Shown piece by piece: positions 1 to 10,410 of a stretch of DNA of 64,000 nucleotides (within the stretch, counting starts at the first letter, position 1; every line of letters starts with the position of its first letter). A program made the translations under genes and the position numbers. Source of the DNA: Protea cynaroides (taxonomy: Eukaryota > Streptophyta > Magnoliopsida > Proteales > Proteaceae); contig CM053276.1 of NCBI GenBank assembly GCA_028583415.1, positions 59,935,510-59,999,509 of the forward strand. Direction: 5' to 3'. A model generated the notes under the pieces. It saw nothing but the letters and a program-made list of their open reading frames with translations, did no database searches and had not been told where the DNA came from.

Positions 1-1253
1 AGCAGTACGAACCACAAATAGCTCTCATGCGGGAAACGAGAACACTGAGAGGTTGGAGTGCCTTGTCAAAGAACTCAACAACCGCGTGTAGCAGGTGGAG
101 AGGGGGGTCGACTCAGCGACTTTGCAGGAGTATGCCACGGAGACAGCCTTGGCGGATGAAGTCATGAATCATCCCCTGCCCTCAAACTTTATTGTCCCGA
201 ATGTGGGATGGTATGATGGCAAGACGGATCCCGAGAGGCACTTGGATAACTTTAAGGTAGGAATGGTCATCTATGGCTACCATGATGCCTTATGCTGCAG
301 AGCCTTCCCATCCATCTTGCGAGAAGTTGGAAGAACCTGATTCAACAACCTCCCTCGAAGGTCAGTAAGTACCTTCAAGGAGCTTAGCAGCCTGTTCCTC
401 TCCACTTTTAGGGGAGTAGGGTACAGAAGAAAAATCTATCCCATTTAATGGCGATCCAACAGGGGGATAAGGAGCCATTGCGACAATTCATTACTCGTTT
501 TCTCGGAGTAGCGGGAGAGATCAAGGACCTACAACCGGATGTGGTTGTTTCTACCCTGTCCAAAGCATGCAGAGACTCCAGCTAGTTTTCTCTCTCAACA
601 AAAAGCGTCCACGGACCCATGCGGAGATTTTCAGCCGCTGTGATCGATATGCTTCGGGGGCGGAGGCAGTGGCGGAATTGTCGGCGCCGGCTAGTGTGAC
701 CCCCATACTGGTGGATAAAAAGAAGAACGAGGCCCCAGAGAAAGTCCCGAAGGAGGGAGAAACTAGCAAAAAAGCCAAGAAGGAGTTGTATCCCATTCGA
801 CCCCCCCAGGAATTCACACCCCTCAATCAAACCATGACGGAGATACTGAATATTAAGAGAGGTGATACCTTGCTGGTTCCACCACCTCCCATGATTGCTC
901 GACCAGAGGAGCGGAACCGTCGGTTATACTGTGCGCATCATCGAGATCATGGCCATGACACCAATTCATGCCGTCATTTAAAAACCCTGGTGGAAGATCT
1001 TATCCAGCATGGAAGGTGGACAGAATTTGTGGGCCCAAGGGCCGAAGTGACTCAACTAGAGCCTACTGTGATGCTCCCCCCGCCTCCTCCGGCTAGAGCA
1101 CCAGAAAATAGAAGAGAAAGGGTCGATCGTGCGCCCCCACCTCCACCCAGATCACCCCCGAGGGGATTCTTGGGCCAGATCGATCTAAGCAACGAAGGAT
1201 TACAAGAATGGAGAAGTGGATCCCCCGTACCCGGGGTCCGAACAGTTCGATAA
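1..1253 (+). pseudogene. gag: gag (capsid) remnant, Retand/Tat-type
   Basis: Encodes the structural Gag that forms the virus-like particle. The window opens inside the gene. At 180-420 a retrotransposon-gag stretch reads YDGKTDPERHLDNFK, followed by AFPSILREVGRT. A TGA at about 338-340 and changes of frame near 340-570 break it. Open frame resumes at 567-1253 with KRPRTHAEIFSRCDRY. At 924-1015 is a compact CCHC-like module (YCAHHRDHGHDTNSC...), the usual nucleic-acid-binding end of Tat Gag. A proline-rich tail (PPPPP runs) follows. It is inactive because of at least one stop and a frameshift. The family call is firm. The exact limits with the protease are not. Confidence 0.8.
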
Positions 1254-1274
1254 AAGAGTCCCCCACGTAAGACA

Positions 1275-1980
1275 ATGGGATGGGCAGGTCCAAAACAAGA
1301 TTTGGGGTTGGAAGATGATGAATATGTCACACTCAGTCAGCCTGAGTGTATGATGGTGACTGTGTGGCCGGAGCATATGCGGCGGGAAGTGCTCCCGATC
1401 GTCATCGAACCAGTGGAGGAAGGAACATTCAAAGGAAAGCAACCTCGAGGAGAAGCAGAGAATCTGGGGGAATCATTTTCTAAAAAATTCAGGTACGATG
1501 GGTACATTTACTTTGGAAATGATGATTTAATTGATGTAGTTATTCCCCACGAGGATCCCTTGGTTATTAAAATGGCTATCGGAGAAGAGTGGGAAGTGAG
1601 TCGTATTCTGGTGGACATGGGGAGTGCATGTGAAATCCTATACTACGACACTTATCGGAGGCTGGGCTACAAAGATGAGCAATTGCGACCCATTCAGTAC
1701 TCTCTTTTGGGGTTCAATGGAGAAGGAGTACAAGTAAAATGAGCCATCCAGATCGACACTCGGTTGGGAACTTATCCAACCCGAGTAAGTATTATTATGA
1801 AGTACATGGTGGTCGACACACGGTCGAGTCATAATGGTATCCTTGGAAGGACTAGCCTAAATAAGCTGCGAGCCTGCCTGTCAACATATTACTTGCTGAT
1901 GAAGTTCCCAACCGAGTGGGGGGTGGGGAGTTGCAAAGCAGATCAGTCGGTTTTCAAGAAATGTCACGCGGCATCACTGG
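1275..1980 (+). pseudogene. pol: Aspartic protease remnant, Retand/Tat-type
   Basis: Retropepsin-type protease that would cut the Gag-Pol polyprotein. The active-site region is at about 1595-1640 (SRILVDMGSACEILY), where D-M-G stands in place of the usual D-T/S-G. Further on, YMVVDTRSSHNGILGRTSLNKL at about 1800-1870 matches the flap/second-loop region (ILGRTSL is typical of this lineage). A TGA at 1740-1742 separates the two halves, but the frame continues after it. It sits between gag and RT as expected. The Met in the active site is another sign of decay, although sequence from related copies would be needed to prove it is not ancestral. Confidence 0.75.
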
Positions 1981-2189
1981 CGGCCCTGGATGAAGATCAA
2001 CCTGTGCAAGTGATACAACTGGACGAGTACCATGATGACTTTCCCACTGAGCGGATTACCCCTGTAGAAGACCTCATTGCGGTACCTTTCAAGGAAGAGC
2101 AGCCTGAAAAGACTGTTCTGGTGGGATCTGCTATTCCAGAGAATCAGAGGCAGGAGCTCATCGAGTTCCTGAAAGAAAATTCGAACGTC

Positions 2190-2983
2190 TTCGCTTGGAC
2201 ACCAGAGGATATGCCGGGGATTCCATGGTCTACCATAGAGCACCATCTCCAGATCGATCCTCACCAGCGCCCCGTGCGACAGAAGAAAAGAGTTGTATTA
2301 GTAGAAAAGCAAAAAATCATCGACCAGGAGGTCGAAAAGTTGCTAAAAGCCAGGTTCATTAGGGAAGTATACTATCCCGACTGGTTGGCGAATGTTGTGT
2401 TAGTGCCTAAAGCAGATGGGCGGTGGAGAGTATGTACTGATTTTACAGATCTTAATAAAGCATGTCCACAGATTCCTACCCCTTGCCTCGGATAGACCAG
2501 CTCATTGATGCAACTGCAGGACATGAGCTTCTATCCTTTTTGGATGCTTATTCAGGATATAATCAAATAAAAATGGCCAAGGAATACGAAGAGAATACTG
2601 CCTTCATTACTAATAAAGGCACCTATTGCTACAATGTAATGCCCTTCGAACTAAAAAATACGGGGGCAACATATCAAAGACTTGTCACCAAGGTCTTTGA
2701 GAAGCAAATCGGAAGAACCATGGAGGTATATGTGGACGACTTCCTGGTCAAGACAGTAAAGGCAGAGGATTACTTGACAAATCTACAGGACGTTTTCAAA
2801 GTGATAAGGCAAAATTCCATGCGACTTAACTCGGTAAAATGTGCTTTTGGCGTGCAGTCTGGTAAGTTCTTAGGTTTCATGGCTTCCCAGAGAGGGATCG
2901 AGGCGAATCCTAGCAAGATCGAGGCAATCCAGAGTATGAAAGCTCCAACCACGCCTAAACAAGTTCAAGTGCTCACGGGTTGA
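2190..2983 (+). pseudogene. pol: Reverse transcriptase remnant, Retand/Tat-type
   Basis: RT copies element RNA into cDNA in the particle. The N-terminal part reads DMPGIPWSTIEHHLQ, then WLANVVLVPKADGRWRVC and FTDLNKACP (2385-2465). A one-base slip near 2462 shifts the frame and it continues as DSYPLPRIDQLIDATAGHE, FLDAYSGYNQIKMA and the catalytic YVDDFLVKT box at about 2730-2756. The C-terminal part includes GFMASQRGIEANPSKIEAI. A TGA at 2981-2983 (after QVLTG) closes the frame before RNase H. The YVDD core is intact, but the frameshift makes this a pseudogene. Confidence 0.88.
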
Positions 2984-2992
2984 CTCACAGCC

Positions 2993-3510
2993 TTGGGGCG
3001 ATTTCTATCACGATCTGCGGATAGATGTCTTCCATTCTTCAAAACTCTGAAGGGGTCGAAACCGTTCGAGTGGACAGCTGAGTGCGAGGAGGCATTTTGG
3101 GGACTCAAGAGGTACCTTTCCTCACCACCTTTACTAATAAAGCCTGAGACTGGAGATACGCTGTTACTTTATCTGGCAGTCACGCCATGTGCCGTCAGTG
3201 GGGTATTGGTTAAAGAGGTGGACCGGGTTCAACATCCAGTATACTATGTCAGTAAAGTCTTACTGGACGTGGAAACTAGGTATCAATCCATCGAGAAGTT
3301 AGCATTGGCAGTAGTGGTTTGTGCTCGCAAGCTACGACCGTATTTCCAATCTCATTCCATCGTTGTGCTGACGGATCGACCCATAAGCATGTTTTTGGCC
3401 AGAGCAGATGTGTTAGGGCGAATGACCAATTGGGCAGTTGAGCTGGGGGAGTTTGATATCAAATTCCAGCCACGACGACTATTAAGGCACAAGCATTGGC
3501 AGATTTTTTG
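2993..3510 (+). pseudogene. pol: RNase H (retroviral type) remnant, Retand/Tat-type
   Basis: Connection plus RNase H region continuing RT. The text LSRSADRCLPFFKTLKG...FEWTAECEEAFWGLK is the usual tether. Then comes LLLYLAVTPCAVSGVLV, where the first catalytic Asp of the family (Y-x-D-A/S) is replaced by Y-L-A-V. Tat elements commonly show a degenerate first RNase H alongside a second one. HPVYYVSKVL, ETRYQSIEKLALAVV and VVLTDRPISMFLARADVLGRM are recognisable. The frame ends in a TGA at 3509-3511 and the next domain is in another frame. Confidence 0.8.
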
Positions 3511-3999
3511 ATCGAAACCACCTTGCCAGGAGGTGAAGAAGAAGGAGCAAATCCGGAGCGGGCCCTCGAAGAGGCAAAGGTTAAATTTTTTCTCGGCCCT
3601 GAAGAACCTTCCTGGGTCATGTATATAGACGGAGCCTCTAACCAAGAAGATGCGGGAGCTGGCATTGTACTTATTAGCCCCGAAGGATTCAAGGTACACA
3701 CATCAGTGCGTTTCGGGTTCTCAACAACCAACAATGTAGCAGAATATGAAGCCCTCGTTGCTGGACTTAGGCTTGCGAGAAAATTAAAGGTTACTCGGTT
3801 GCAAGTATATGACGATTCACAGGTAGTCGTAAGGTAAGTCACTGGCGACTATGAGGCTCGACAGAGCCGCTTGGCTAGATATCTGGCCCTCGTGAAGCAA
3901 CTCATCGAACCTTTGGAGAAGTTTGTAATGACTAGTGTGCCGCGTGATCAGAATGCGGAGGCAGATGCACTATCTCACCTCAGGTCAAGTGATTTGAGT
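3496..3999 (+). pseudogene. pol: Second, archaeal-type RNase H (aRNH), Retand/Tat-type
   Basis: A second RNase H, specific to the Tat lineage. Visible catalytic acidic positions: MYIDGASN (Asp, ~3624), STTNNVAEYEALVAG (Glu, ~3740), LQVYDDSQVVVR (Asp, ~3810) and RDQNAEADALSHL (Asp, ~3955-3965). A TAA at 3835-3837 interrupts the domain shortly before its last part. The full D-E-D-D set is present apart from that stop, so this RNase H looks better conserved than the first one. It lies directly before integrase. Confidence 0.85.
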
Positions 4000-5321
4000 A
4001 GCTTCGACGTTCCTGTATATATTGAGCATCTATCGGACCCTAGTATCGACCCCATGGGAGAAATTTTGCTTGTTGGTGTGGAATCATGCTGGATGGATCC
4101 ATTGCTCACTTACTTGCGGGAGAATGTCTTGCCGAAAGATAAGAAGGAGGCTCGACGCATCCAAACTCAGGCAGGGTCGTATGTCATTCAGGATGAGGTA
4201 CTATACAAAAAATCCCATACTTTTCCATTACTTCGTTGTATCCCGCCCTCGAGAGCAGAGTATGTTATGGCGGAAGTACATGAGGGAATTTGTGGGGCTC
4301 ACCAGTGTGGGCGTACCATGTGTTTCAAAATCATTAGAATGAGATACCATTGGCCCTATATGATGAATGATTGCGAAAGGTACGCTAAAAGTTGTGAAGC
4401 ATGCCAGAAATATGCTCCTGTATCCCACTGCCCGTCTACGCAGCTACAACCTATCCCCGCATCTATTCCTTTCGCAATGTGGGGGATGGACATACTGGGG
4501 CCATTTTCGAAAGCTAAGGGGCAGTTGCAGTATATACTAGTGGCAATCGACTACTTCACCAAATGGATCGAAGTGAAGGCAATGGCGAAGGTCACGGCGC
4601 ATAACGCAAAGGAGTTCTTCAGATTGGAAGTTTTATATAGGTATGGGATCCCACAGGTGCTGATCACTGATAACGGCCCATAGTTCTCAAGTCGAGTATT
4701 TCGAGGGTTTTGTTAGGATCATAATATCGGACACCGTTTTGCCTCGGTAACACACCTAAAAGCTAATGGGCAGACATAAGTTACTAATCACACCTGCTAC
4801 ATGGGTTAGCCAGGCGAGTAGAAGAATAGAGGGGGAAGTGGGCGCAAGAATTGCCTAGTATGGTTTGGTCATATCGAACTACACAGCGGACTGCCACGGG
4901 AGCCACTCCTTTCAAATTGGCTTTCGGTTCTGAAGCTGTCATTCCTGTCGAAGTCGTAGAGAAGAGTTACAGGGTGCTGAAATTTCAGGAGGAAACTAAT
5001 AAAGATATCCTATTGATGGACTTGGATTTAATAGAGGATGTTCGTGAGACCGCTCGGTTGCGAGTGGCAGCCTACCAACAAAAAACAGCGAGATATTACA
5101 ACTCCAGGGTGAAGAAGAATACGTTTCAAGTGGATGACTTAGTCTTACGAGCAACGGCCGTTACCGCCCCCACTCAGCAGGGGAAGTTGACCCGAAATTG
5201 GGAAGGACCATATCGGGTTGTAAAGGTCACAAGGCCTGTGTCGTATCATCTGGAAACAATGGAGGGATCTGCCTTACCGCGCACTTGGCATGCCAAAAAT
5301 CTTAGAAGATACTATGTGTAA
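4000..5321 (+). pseudogene. pol: Integrase remnant, Retand/Tat-type
   Basis: Would insert element cDNA into chromosomes. The HHCC zinc domain is at about 4275-4410 (VHEGICGAHQ ... CERYAKSCEACQK). The catalytic core starts MWGMDILGPFSKAKGQ (first Asp) and reaches QVLITDNGP (second Asp, ~4672). A TAG follows at 4681. From 4681 to 4850 the core is scrambled, and in the block reading ANGQT-stop-VTN the codon expected to be the catalytic Glu is TAA (4777-4779). Open frame returns at 4851-5321 with MVWSYRTTQRTATGATPF and a C-terminal GKLTRNWEGPYRVVKV module, ending NLRRYYV. No chromodomain is present, as expected for Tat. Confidence 0.87.
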
Positions 5322-5361
5322 GACATTCATTCTCCCATTCAATAAGAATTTGCTTATATTT

Positions 5362-5933
5362 AGGCCTAAGGGTCTCGAAAAAGAAAAGGCCTAAGGGCCT
5401 CGAAAAAGAAAAGGCCTAAGGGCCTCGAAAAAGAAAAGGTTTAAGGGCCTCGAAAAAGAAAAGGCCTAAGGGCCTAGAAAAAGAAAAGGCCTAAGGGCCT
5501 CGAAAAAGAAAAGGCCTAAGGGCCTCGAAAAAGAAAAGGCCTGAGGGTCTAGAAAAAGAAAAGGCCTAAGGGTCTCGAAAAAAGAAAAGGCATAAGGGTC
5601 TCGAAAAAGAAAAAGGCCTAAGGGTCTCGAAAAAAGAAAATGCCTAAGGGTCTCGAAAAAAGAAAAAGGCCTACGGGTCTCGAAAAAGGCCTAAGGGCCT
5701 CGAAAAAGAAAAAGCCTAAGGGCCTCGAAAAAGAAAAAGCCTACGGGTCTCGAAAAAGAAAAGGCCTAAGGGCCTCGAAAAAGAAAAGGCCTAAGGGTCT
5801 CGAAAAAGAAAAGGCCTAAGGGTCTTGAAAAAAAGAAAAGACCTAAGGGTCTCGAAAAAGAAAAAGGCCTACGGGTCTCGAAAAAAGAAAATGCCTAAGG
5901 GTCCCGAAAAAGAAAAGACCTAAGGGTCTCGAA
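5362..5933 (+). repeat. 23-copy ~25-bp tandem repeat in the 3' region of the Retand-type element
   Basis: About 23 units of the form GGCCTAAGGG(C/T)CTCG followed by AAAAAGAAAA, 23-27 bp each. Length variation lies mostly in the A-rich spacer. The core AGGCC-TAAG-GGCCT is an inverted repeat able to form a 5-bp hairpin. Related single units appear at about 5950-5975 and 6146. Tandem repeats between integrase and the 3' LTR are a known property of Tat/Ogre elements and can seed satellite DNA. There are no unique spacers, so this is not a CRISPR array. A short open frame read from it is a by-product. Confidence 0.95.
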
Positions 5934-6184
5934 GAATTAGTAAAGAAAAAAGCCTCGAGCAAAAAGCCAAAGGGTCCTAAAAGAATGAAGGGTAATGGTC
6001 GTACGATGTCAAGCTTAAGGAAGTTTATCAAGTCTAAAATATCGTAAAGTCAGGGGGATAGTGGGGAATCACTCACATCAACAAGTAAGACAAGGTATGA
6101 AAACAAGATATATATATATAGATGGCAAAATTGTGTACATATACAGACCAAAGGGTCTCCAAAAAAAAAAGAAAAAGAGAACTA
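5934..6184. other. Spacer between tandem repeat and end of antisense gene
   Basis: About 250 bases without a supported gene. It contains decayed repeat-like units (AGACCAAAGGGTCTCC near 6146), a purine-rich stretch near 6050-6065 (CAGGGGGATAGTGGGG) and a short TA run near 6110-6120. The purine-rich stretch could be an internal polypurine tract, but nothing here resembles an LTR start. Confidence 0.5.
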
Positions 6185-7195
6185 TCATCCCTCAGAGGGG
6201 CGTAAGTCTTCGGATGCTGCATCAGGATTGTTCGATGGGGCTGAAGGAGCAGGTGTTGATGAGGCTACTTCTGATGGAGCCGGAAGAGAGGAAGAAGCTA
6301 CTTCGGGTGGAGCATGAGCAGTGGAAGATGCCACAGGAGGAGCCAAACTTGAAGAGCCTACAATCTTGTCCCGGATCACTTTTTGCATCAGCTGGACCCA
6401 AGAGAAGTCAAAGGAGGGCAAGAGGGCGGACAACTCCCAATGAACTACAATCAGAGCCTCACGAATGGCTCTGGCCCTTTCTCGCCGGAACATACCCTCC
6501 ATGTCTTTCGAATCTAGTAGGGCCTTTAGTGTTGCTTCCCTGCTACTCGACAACAACGATTGAGCCTGAGTCAGTTCTACTGTCAAGCGGTCAACCGTGG
6601 CCTGCGAGGCAGTTAACTCGTTCCTTAAGGCGTCTTCAGTCATTGAGGCTTGGACCACATCGACCGATAGCTCGTCCTTCTCCGACTGCAGCTTCTCCTT
6701 TTCCGCTATCCAGGCGTCGCAAGCAGTTTGTAGATCTAAGACCTCCTTCTCAAACTGGAAGATAAGCTTGCTGTTGGCGACGGCTTGCTCTCGCATGACC
6801 TCGTCTGACAGTAGTGGCGCAGATAGCTCCTTCTTGGTAGTCTCATACACCTTGCCCTGAGAAGTGTACTGCTTGTCCAACCGTTGATATCTGAATTTTT
6901 CTTCCGAGAGCCACCTTCAGTTCTGGTCGAGAGATGTCTCCAACACCCGACGCTTCAGTTCCACCTCTTGGGCTAGCCCCTCAGCCTTTAAGAATCTTTC
7001 CTCGGCTTCCAAGAGCTTCTCGTTTGCTGCCTTCAGCTGGCCCTCCATCTCCGTCTTAGCAATGATGGCCGCATCACGTTCATTTTGTGCTACGACCATC
7101 AATCTTTCACTCTCCAGTGCAGCAGCCTGCGCTCCCATCAGCCTCTCCAGCGCAGTCGACAGCATCCTATGGTAATGGTTCGACCCACATATCAG

Positions 7196-7281
7196 CTGAA
7201 ACAAGACAGATATCACAAGAATGATGTTAGTACAGTAATATGCATAGAAAAGAAGAAAACAAACGAGGCAGAAGGACATAC
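7196..7281 (-). other. Intron 3 of the antisense gene
   Basis: On the minus strand the donor reads TATCAG|GTATGTCC and the acceptor CTTGTTTCAG|CTGATATG, 86 bp. It splits the frame between codons (phase 0). AAIYQ joins LICGSNHYH and leads into the coiled coil. Confidence 0.78.
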
Positions 7282-8036
7282 CTGATAAATGGCTGCGCTC
7301 TGATCCCGGTCGATAACCTCCAAGGGGATGGCCCGGAGTGTCTGGGCATCTGACGGAAGCCATGCATGGTGAATGATTTCCCATGCCACCGCACGATTCC
7401 GGAGCCCGCTATCCGCGGAGTGTACCCTCCAAGAAGGTGCAAACGGAGGAGGGCCTGCAGTGGTCGAACTGGGCCCAGCAGGAGCAGATGAGCCGGAGGG
7501 TAAGGAAGGGGGGTCGACCCCCATCGAATAATTAAGGGCTATTAAAGAAGGTCCTTCGGATGGCGGAGGGAGAGATGTACAAGGGAGGTCCTGGGAAGAA
7601 ACGGCCAGGACAATCGGGGAAGGGGTAGAAGAAGAAGAATGAACAGGAACAGATATAGAGGTGGCAACCCTTGAGTCGGGGGTTACCATAGGAGGAACAG
7701 ATGAAGAATCGGCAACCCCAGACTCGGGGGCTGCCGTAGAAGGAATAAAAGGAATAAAAGGGCAAGGAGGGGAAGGAATAGGCTCCTCATTACCTGGAGA
7801 GACTGGTGGAGGAGGGTCGACTGGTGCCGGCTCAGCAGGGGGCACAGGGGAAGGTGAGATTAGGGCTTCTCCGGGGAGAAGCACCTGCAAAGCTAGGGGC
7901 TCGGGGTGGATCCTCGATAGCACATCCTGAGGGGTATCCTCAGGAAATATGCGACAAGGAACCCTAGGATTCAGCCTCCTTCACTTCATCCGGTGCATTG
8001 TCTCAGCGACAGTGGCGGTGTCTTCATCGCCACTCT

Positions 8037-8037
8037 C

Positions 8038-8068
<31 letters not shown>

Positions 8069-8114
8069 TGAAAGGAAAAATTATTAGATCTTAAAAAAAA
8101 AAATTAATGCTTAC
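8037..8114 (-). other. Intron 2 of the antisense gene
   Basis: On the minus strand the donor reads GATG|GTAAGCATTA. The acceptor is a run of about 20 T followed by ACAG|AGAGTGG, 78 bp. Joining gives an acidic VDEDESGDEDTATVAE reading into the next exon without a frame break. Confidence 0.72.
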
Positions 8115-8414
8115 CATCCTCATCCACCTCGATTACGGGGGGTAAAGTAGTCATTTCAGTGGAAGGCGAGGGGTCGACAGAAGGCAGAACTTGTGGGACT
8201 TCTGGAATGTTTGAAGGCCCAGGGTCGAGGGAAGAAGGGCCTGCTTCAGAGGGGCCACTGGTTGACGGAAGGGGAGGAGCGCCTTTAGCAGCACTCTCCA
8301 AAACCGTCAGTTTGCAGGCCACAGTGACTGCTATCTCTTCCTTTTCCCGTTACTGATGCCTGAACAGCTCGGTCTCCATCAAATCCTCCCAGATGCTGTC
8401 ATCTAAATCCTCCA

Positions 8415-8494
8415 CTGTAGAACAAGGTAACAGAAATATATTAGAATCAAGCAGGCAGAAAAGAAAATTGAGGTTAGCAGAATTCCAAACTTAC
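8415..8494 (-). other. Intron 1 of the antisense gene
   Basis: On the minus strand the donor reads TGT|GTAAGTTTGG and the acceptor TTGTTCTACAG|TGGAGG, 80 bp. It follows the conserved PYPYGLC end of the domain. Read-through would add a hydrophobic tail and then a stop. Splicing leads into VEDLDDSIWEDLME. Confidence 0.75.
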
Positions 8495-9328
8495 ACAGAC
8501 CATACGGGTATGGGAACTGATTGTTGGATAGATTCTTGAATTGAATGGCTCTCCCTCGACCTGCCACCCGTTCGAGGGTCTCCATTTCGAGCGATGTCAG
8601 TGGAGGTTCGACCCCTACTGCAGAAGGGTCGATGAACTGCCATCGGTTCCTGATGGGGAAATACTGCCTACCTTGTAGAGTATGACCCCTCCTGATCAAA
8701 GCCCCGAAGAATCTTTCTTTCCAGTGGGGGACCGATGAGGGAGTGGTCTCGATCATGGCCGGGATTATGTCTAGGTTTTGACGGAAGAAATAGTAAATTC
8801 CGTTAGGAATTTGCGGCTGGTTTGGGCAATAAGGCCATAACAGAACACTCACATCAAAGAAAAATTGGAAAAATCTTAAGGTAGGGGGTTCTCGACACCT
8901 AAGGAAGAAGATGATGAAGGAATGAATATGGGCCCAAGAGTTGGGGGTAAGCTGAGTAGGGGCTAAGCCATAAAACCCTAAGAGTTCGAAAACTAAAGGA
9001 TGGCAGGGGAAGCGGAAGCTGGAGAGGAACATGTTCAGATTCACCACCATTTTGTGGGAATAAGGATGACATGCTGTCTTCCGGAGTGGGGGCCACTAAA
9101 TCTACTGACCCAGGCACGCGAAAGGTAGCCCTAAGGTCGTTTAGTTTGGAATCAGTCATCACGGACCTCACTGTGGAAGCCACACAGTGTGGACCGACAT
9201 CCTCGGGGGAAGTTGAGGGAATTGCTCGGATTGACTGCTAGAAGCCTCCCCCTCTGAGCAAATCGTGGAGGAGGTCTGCGCAGAGTGGGTTTGGAGGACC
9301 GACCAACAACAGCTTTGTTTCGAGCCAT

Positions 9329-9883
9329 TGGGGGTTGGATAGAAAGCAAAAGTAAAAGGAAAGTAAAGACTTACTTAGATAACACGGCCGGATTCTACAA
9401 GACGACTTGCCTCAAAGTGGCCGGAGGAAGCAGAATCGAGTGAAGAAATGAGGGAAGATGTCGCGGCAGAAGCTTGAGCAGAGTTCGAATGCGTAAAGAA
9501 GGAAAAAAGGAAGAAGAGGAGGTACTTATAGATTAGCAGGCTGATGGGCTCCAGCTAGGAAGATATAATGATTCTCAAACGAAGCGACGGACAGTGAAGG
9601 GGCATGCGCAACTCTTGAGGGGGAAGCGACGCGTGGACGGTTACGATGTATAGTTAGAGATGAGGGATGATCAACAGTCAGAAAGCAATGGTTCGATGGG
9701 ATTAAAAATGGCCCACAAGCCGACTGGGGGGGACGTGCATTCAAATTTTGAAAAATGGGACAAAAATCATAAGGCTGAAAAAAGGCAGCGGGAAAAAACT
9801 GTCACGCATTCATGAGAAGATATTTTCCTCGGTAGATGTGTCTCCTCTGGACGAAACGACTCATGGAGGAGACAAAGGGGTTT
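9329..9883. other. 5' flank of the antisense gene and polypurine tract before the 3' LTR
   Basis: No supported coding region. It should hold the promoter and 5'UTR of the antisense gene. The purine-rich stretch at about 9866-9880 (GAGGAGACAAAGGGG) directly before the LTR is the likely primer for plus-strand DNA synthesis. Four T residues separate it from the TG of the LTR. Confidence 0.6.
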
Positions 9884-10263
9884 TGTTGGGGGAAAATATC
9901 CGCTGAAAGCCAATCACAGAAGGTAACCACGTGGCATCTATTTCAACCACAGGATATGACTACGTGGCGGTCATCCAGGACGTTGAAAAGGAAGGTATTA
10001 TGGTAAATCTTAAAAGATGTCTAAGTTCGACCCCTCCCTGATCTGACACAATCTGGAGGTAATGACTAGATAGGGGTAGCTGGGCCATCGATGGGTCACT
10101 ATCAATGGTCATAAATGCCGACAACAACCATTAATGCTAAATACTCTGATCTGACCCGTCGGATCAAAAGATCTCGATTTGAATCGGCGGAAAGGTGAAA
10201 TATTACTTGGAAACAGAACCATAACAGGGACAATGATTGGGAACCCCGAAGAACCTGGCCCAC

Positions 10264-10385
10264 AAAGGGGTCGAAAAACAATCCTAAGGGGTCGAAAGGT
10301 GGATGACATGATGTAATGATTTGTATCAGGGGGTCGAAAGGTGACTGCCATGATGTAACAATCTGAACTAGGGGGTCAAAAGTCT
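10264..10385 (+). repeat. GGGGTCGAAA direct repeats in LTR U3
   Basis: GGGGTCGAAA occurs at about 10268, 10288 and 10329, with a variant GGGGTCAAAA near 10373. The middle copies belong to a ~42-bp repeat (GGGGTCGAAAGGTG ... CATGATGTAA ... TATCAG/AACTAG). They lie just upstream of the TATA box and could be enhancer repeats of the promoter. Confidence 0.7.
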
Positions 10386-10400
10386 ACTGGCCTACTGTAC

Positions 10401-10410
10401 CCTATATAGT
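10401..10410 (+). promoter_or_regulatory. LTR TATA box, Retand-type element
   Basis: CCTATATAGT lies in the LTR, downstream of the direct repeats and about 130 bp before an AATAAA. It fits the U3-R promoter layout of a plant LTR. Confidence 0.6.

Larger units (their letters stand above)
6185..9328 (-). pseudogene. Spliced antisense gene of the Retand-type element (gypsy-type putative-transposase domain plus coiled coil)
   Basis: Runs against the element. I infer four exons: 9328-8495, 8414-8115, 8036-7282 and 7195-6185, joined over three short GT-AG introns. Exon 1 starts MARNKAVVGRSS; its part at 9050-8495 (LLGFYGLAPTQLTPNSW, then NGIYYFFRQNLDIIP) resembles the 'putative gypsy type transposon' domain (PF04195) of antisense Retand ORFs. 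Exon 2 is acidic and Ser/Pro-rich, exon 3 is Pro-rich, and exon 4 (from LICGSNHYHRML) is a long coiled coil ending DLRPSEG. Breaks: two frame changes in exon 1 (near 9180 and 9050), and stops at 8352-8350, 7983-7981 and 6919-6917. Splicing restores one continuous frame apart from these, which argues that the gene was real. Its biochemical role is unknown. Confidence 0.78.

Noticed and set aside
5362..5933. CRISPR-like regular repeats
   Set aside because: Units are directly adjacent with A-rich variable-length tails and no unique spacers; this is a tandem repeat in a plant retrotransposon.
6061..6765. 234-codon plus-strand open frame
   Set aside because: Shadow of exon 4 of the minus-strand antisense gene; composition and domain evidence favour the minus strand.
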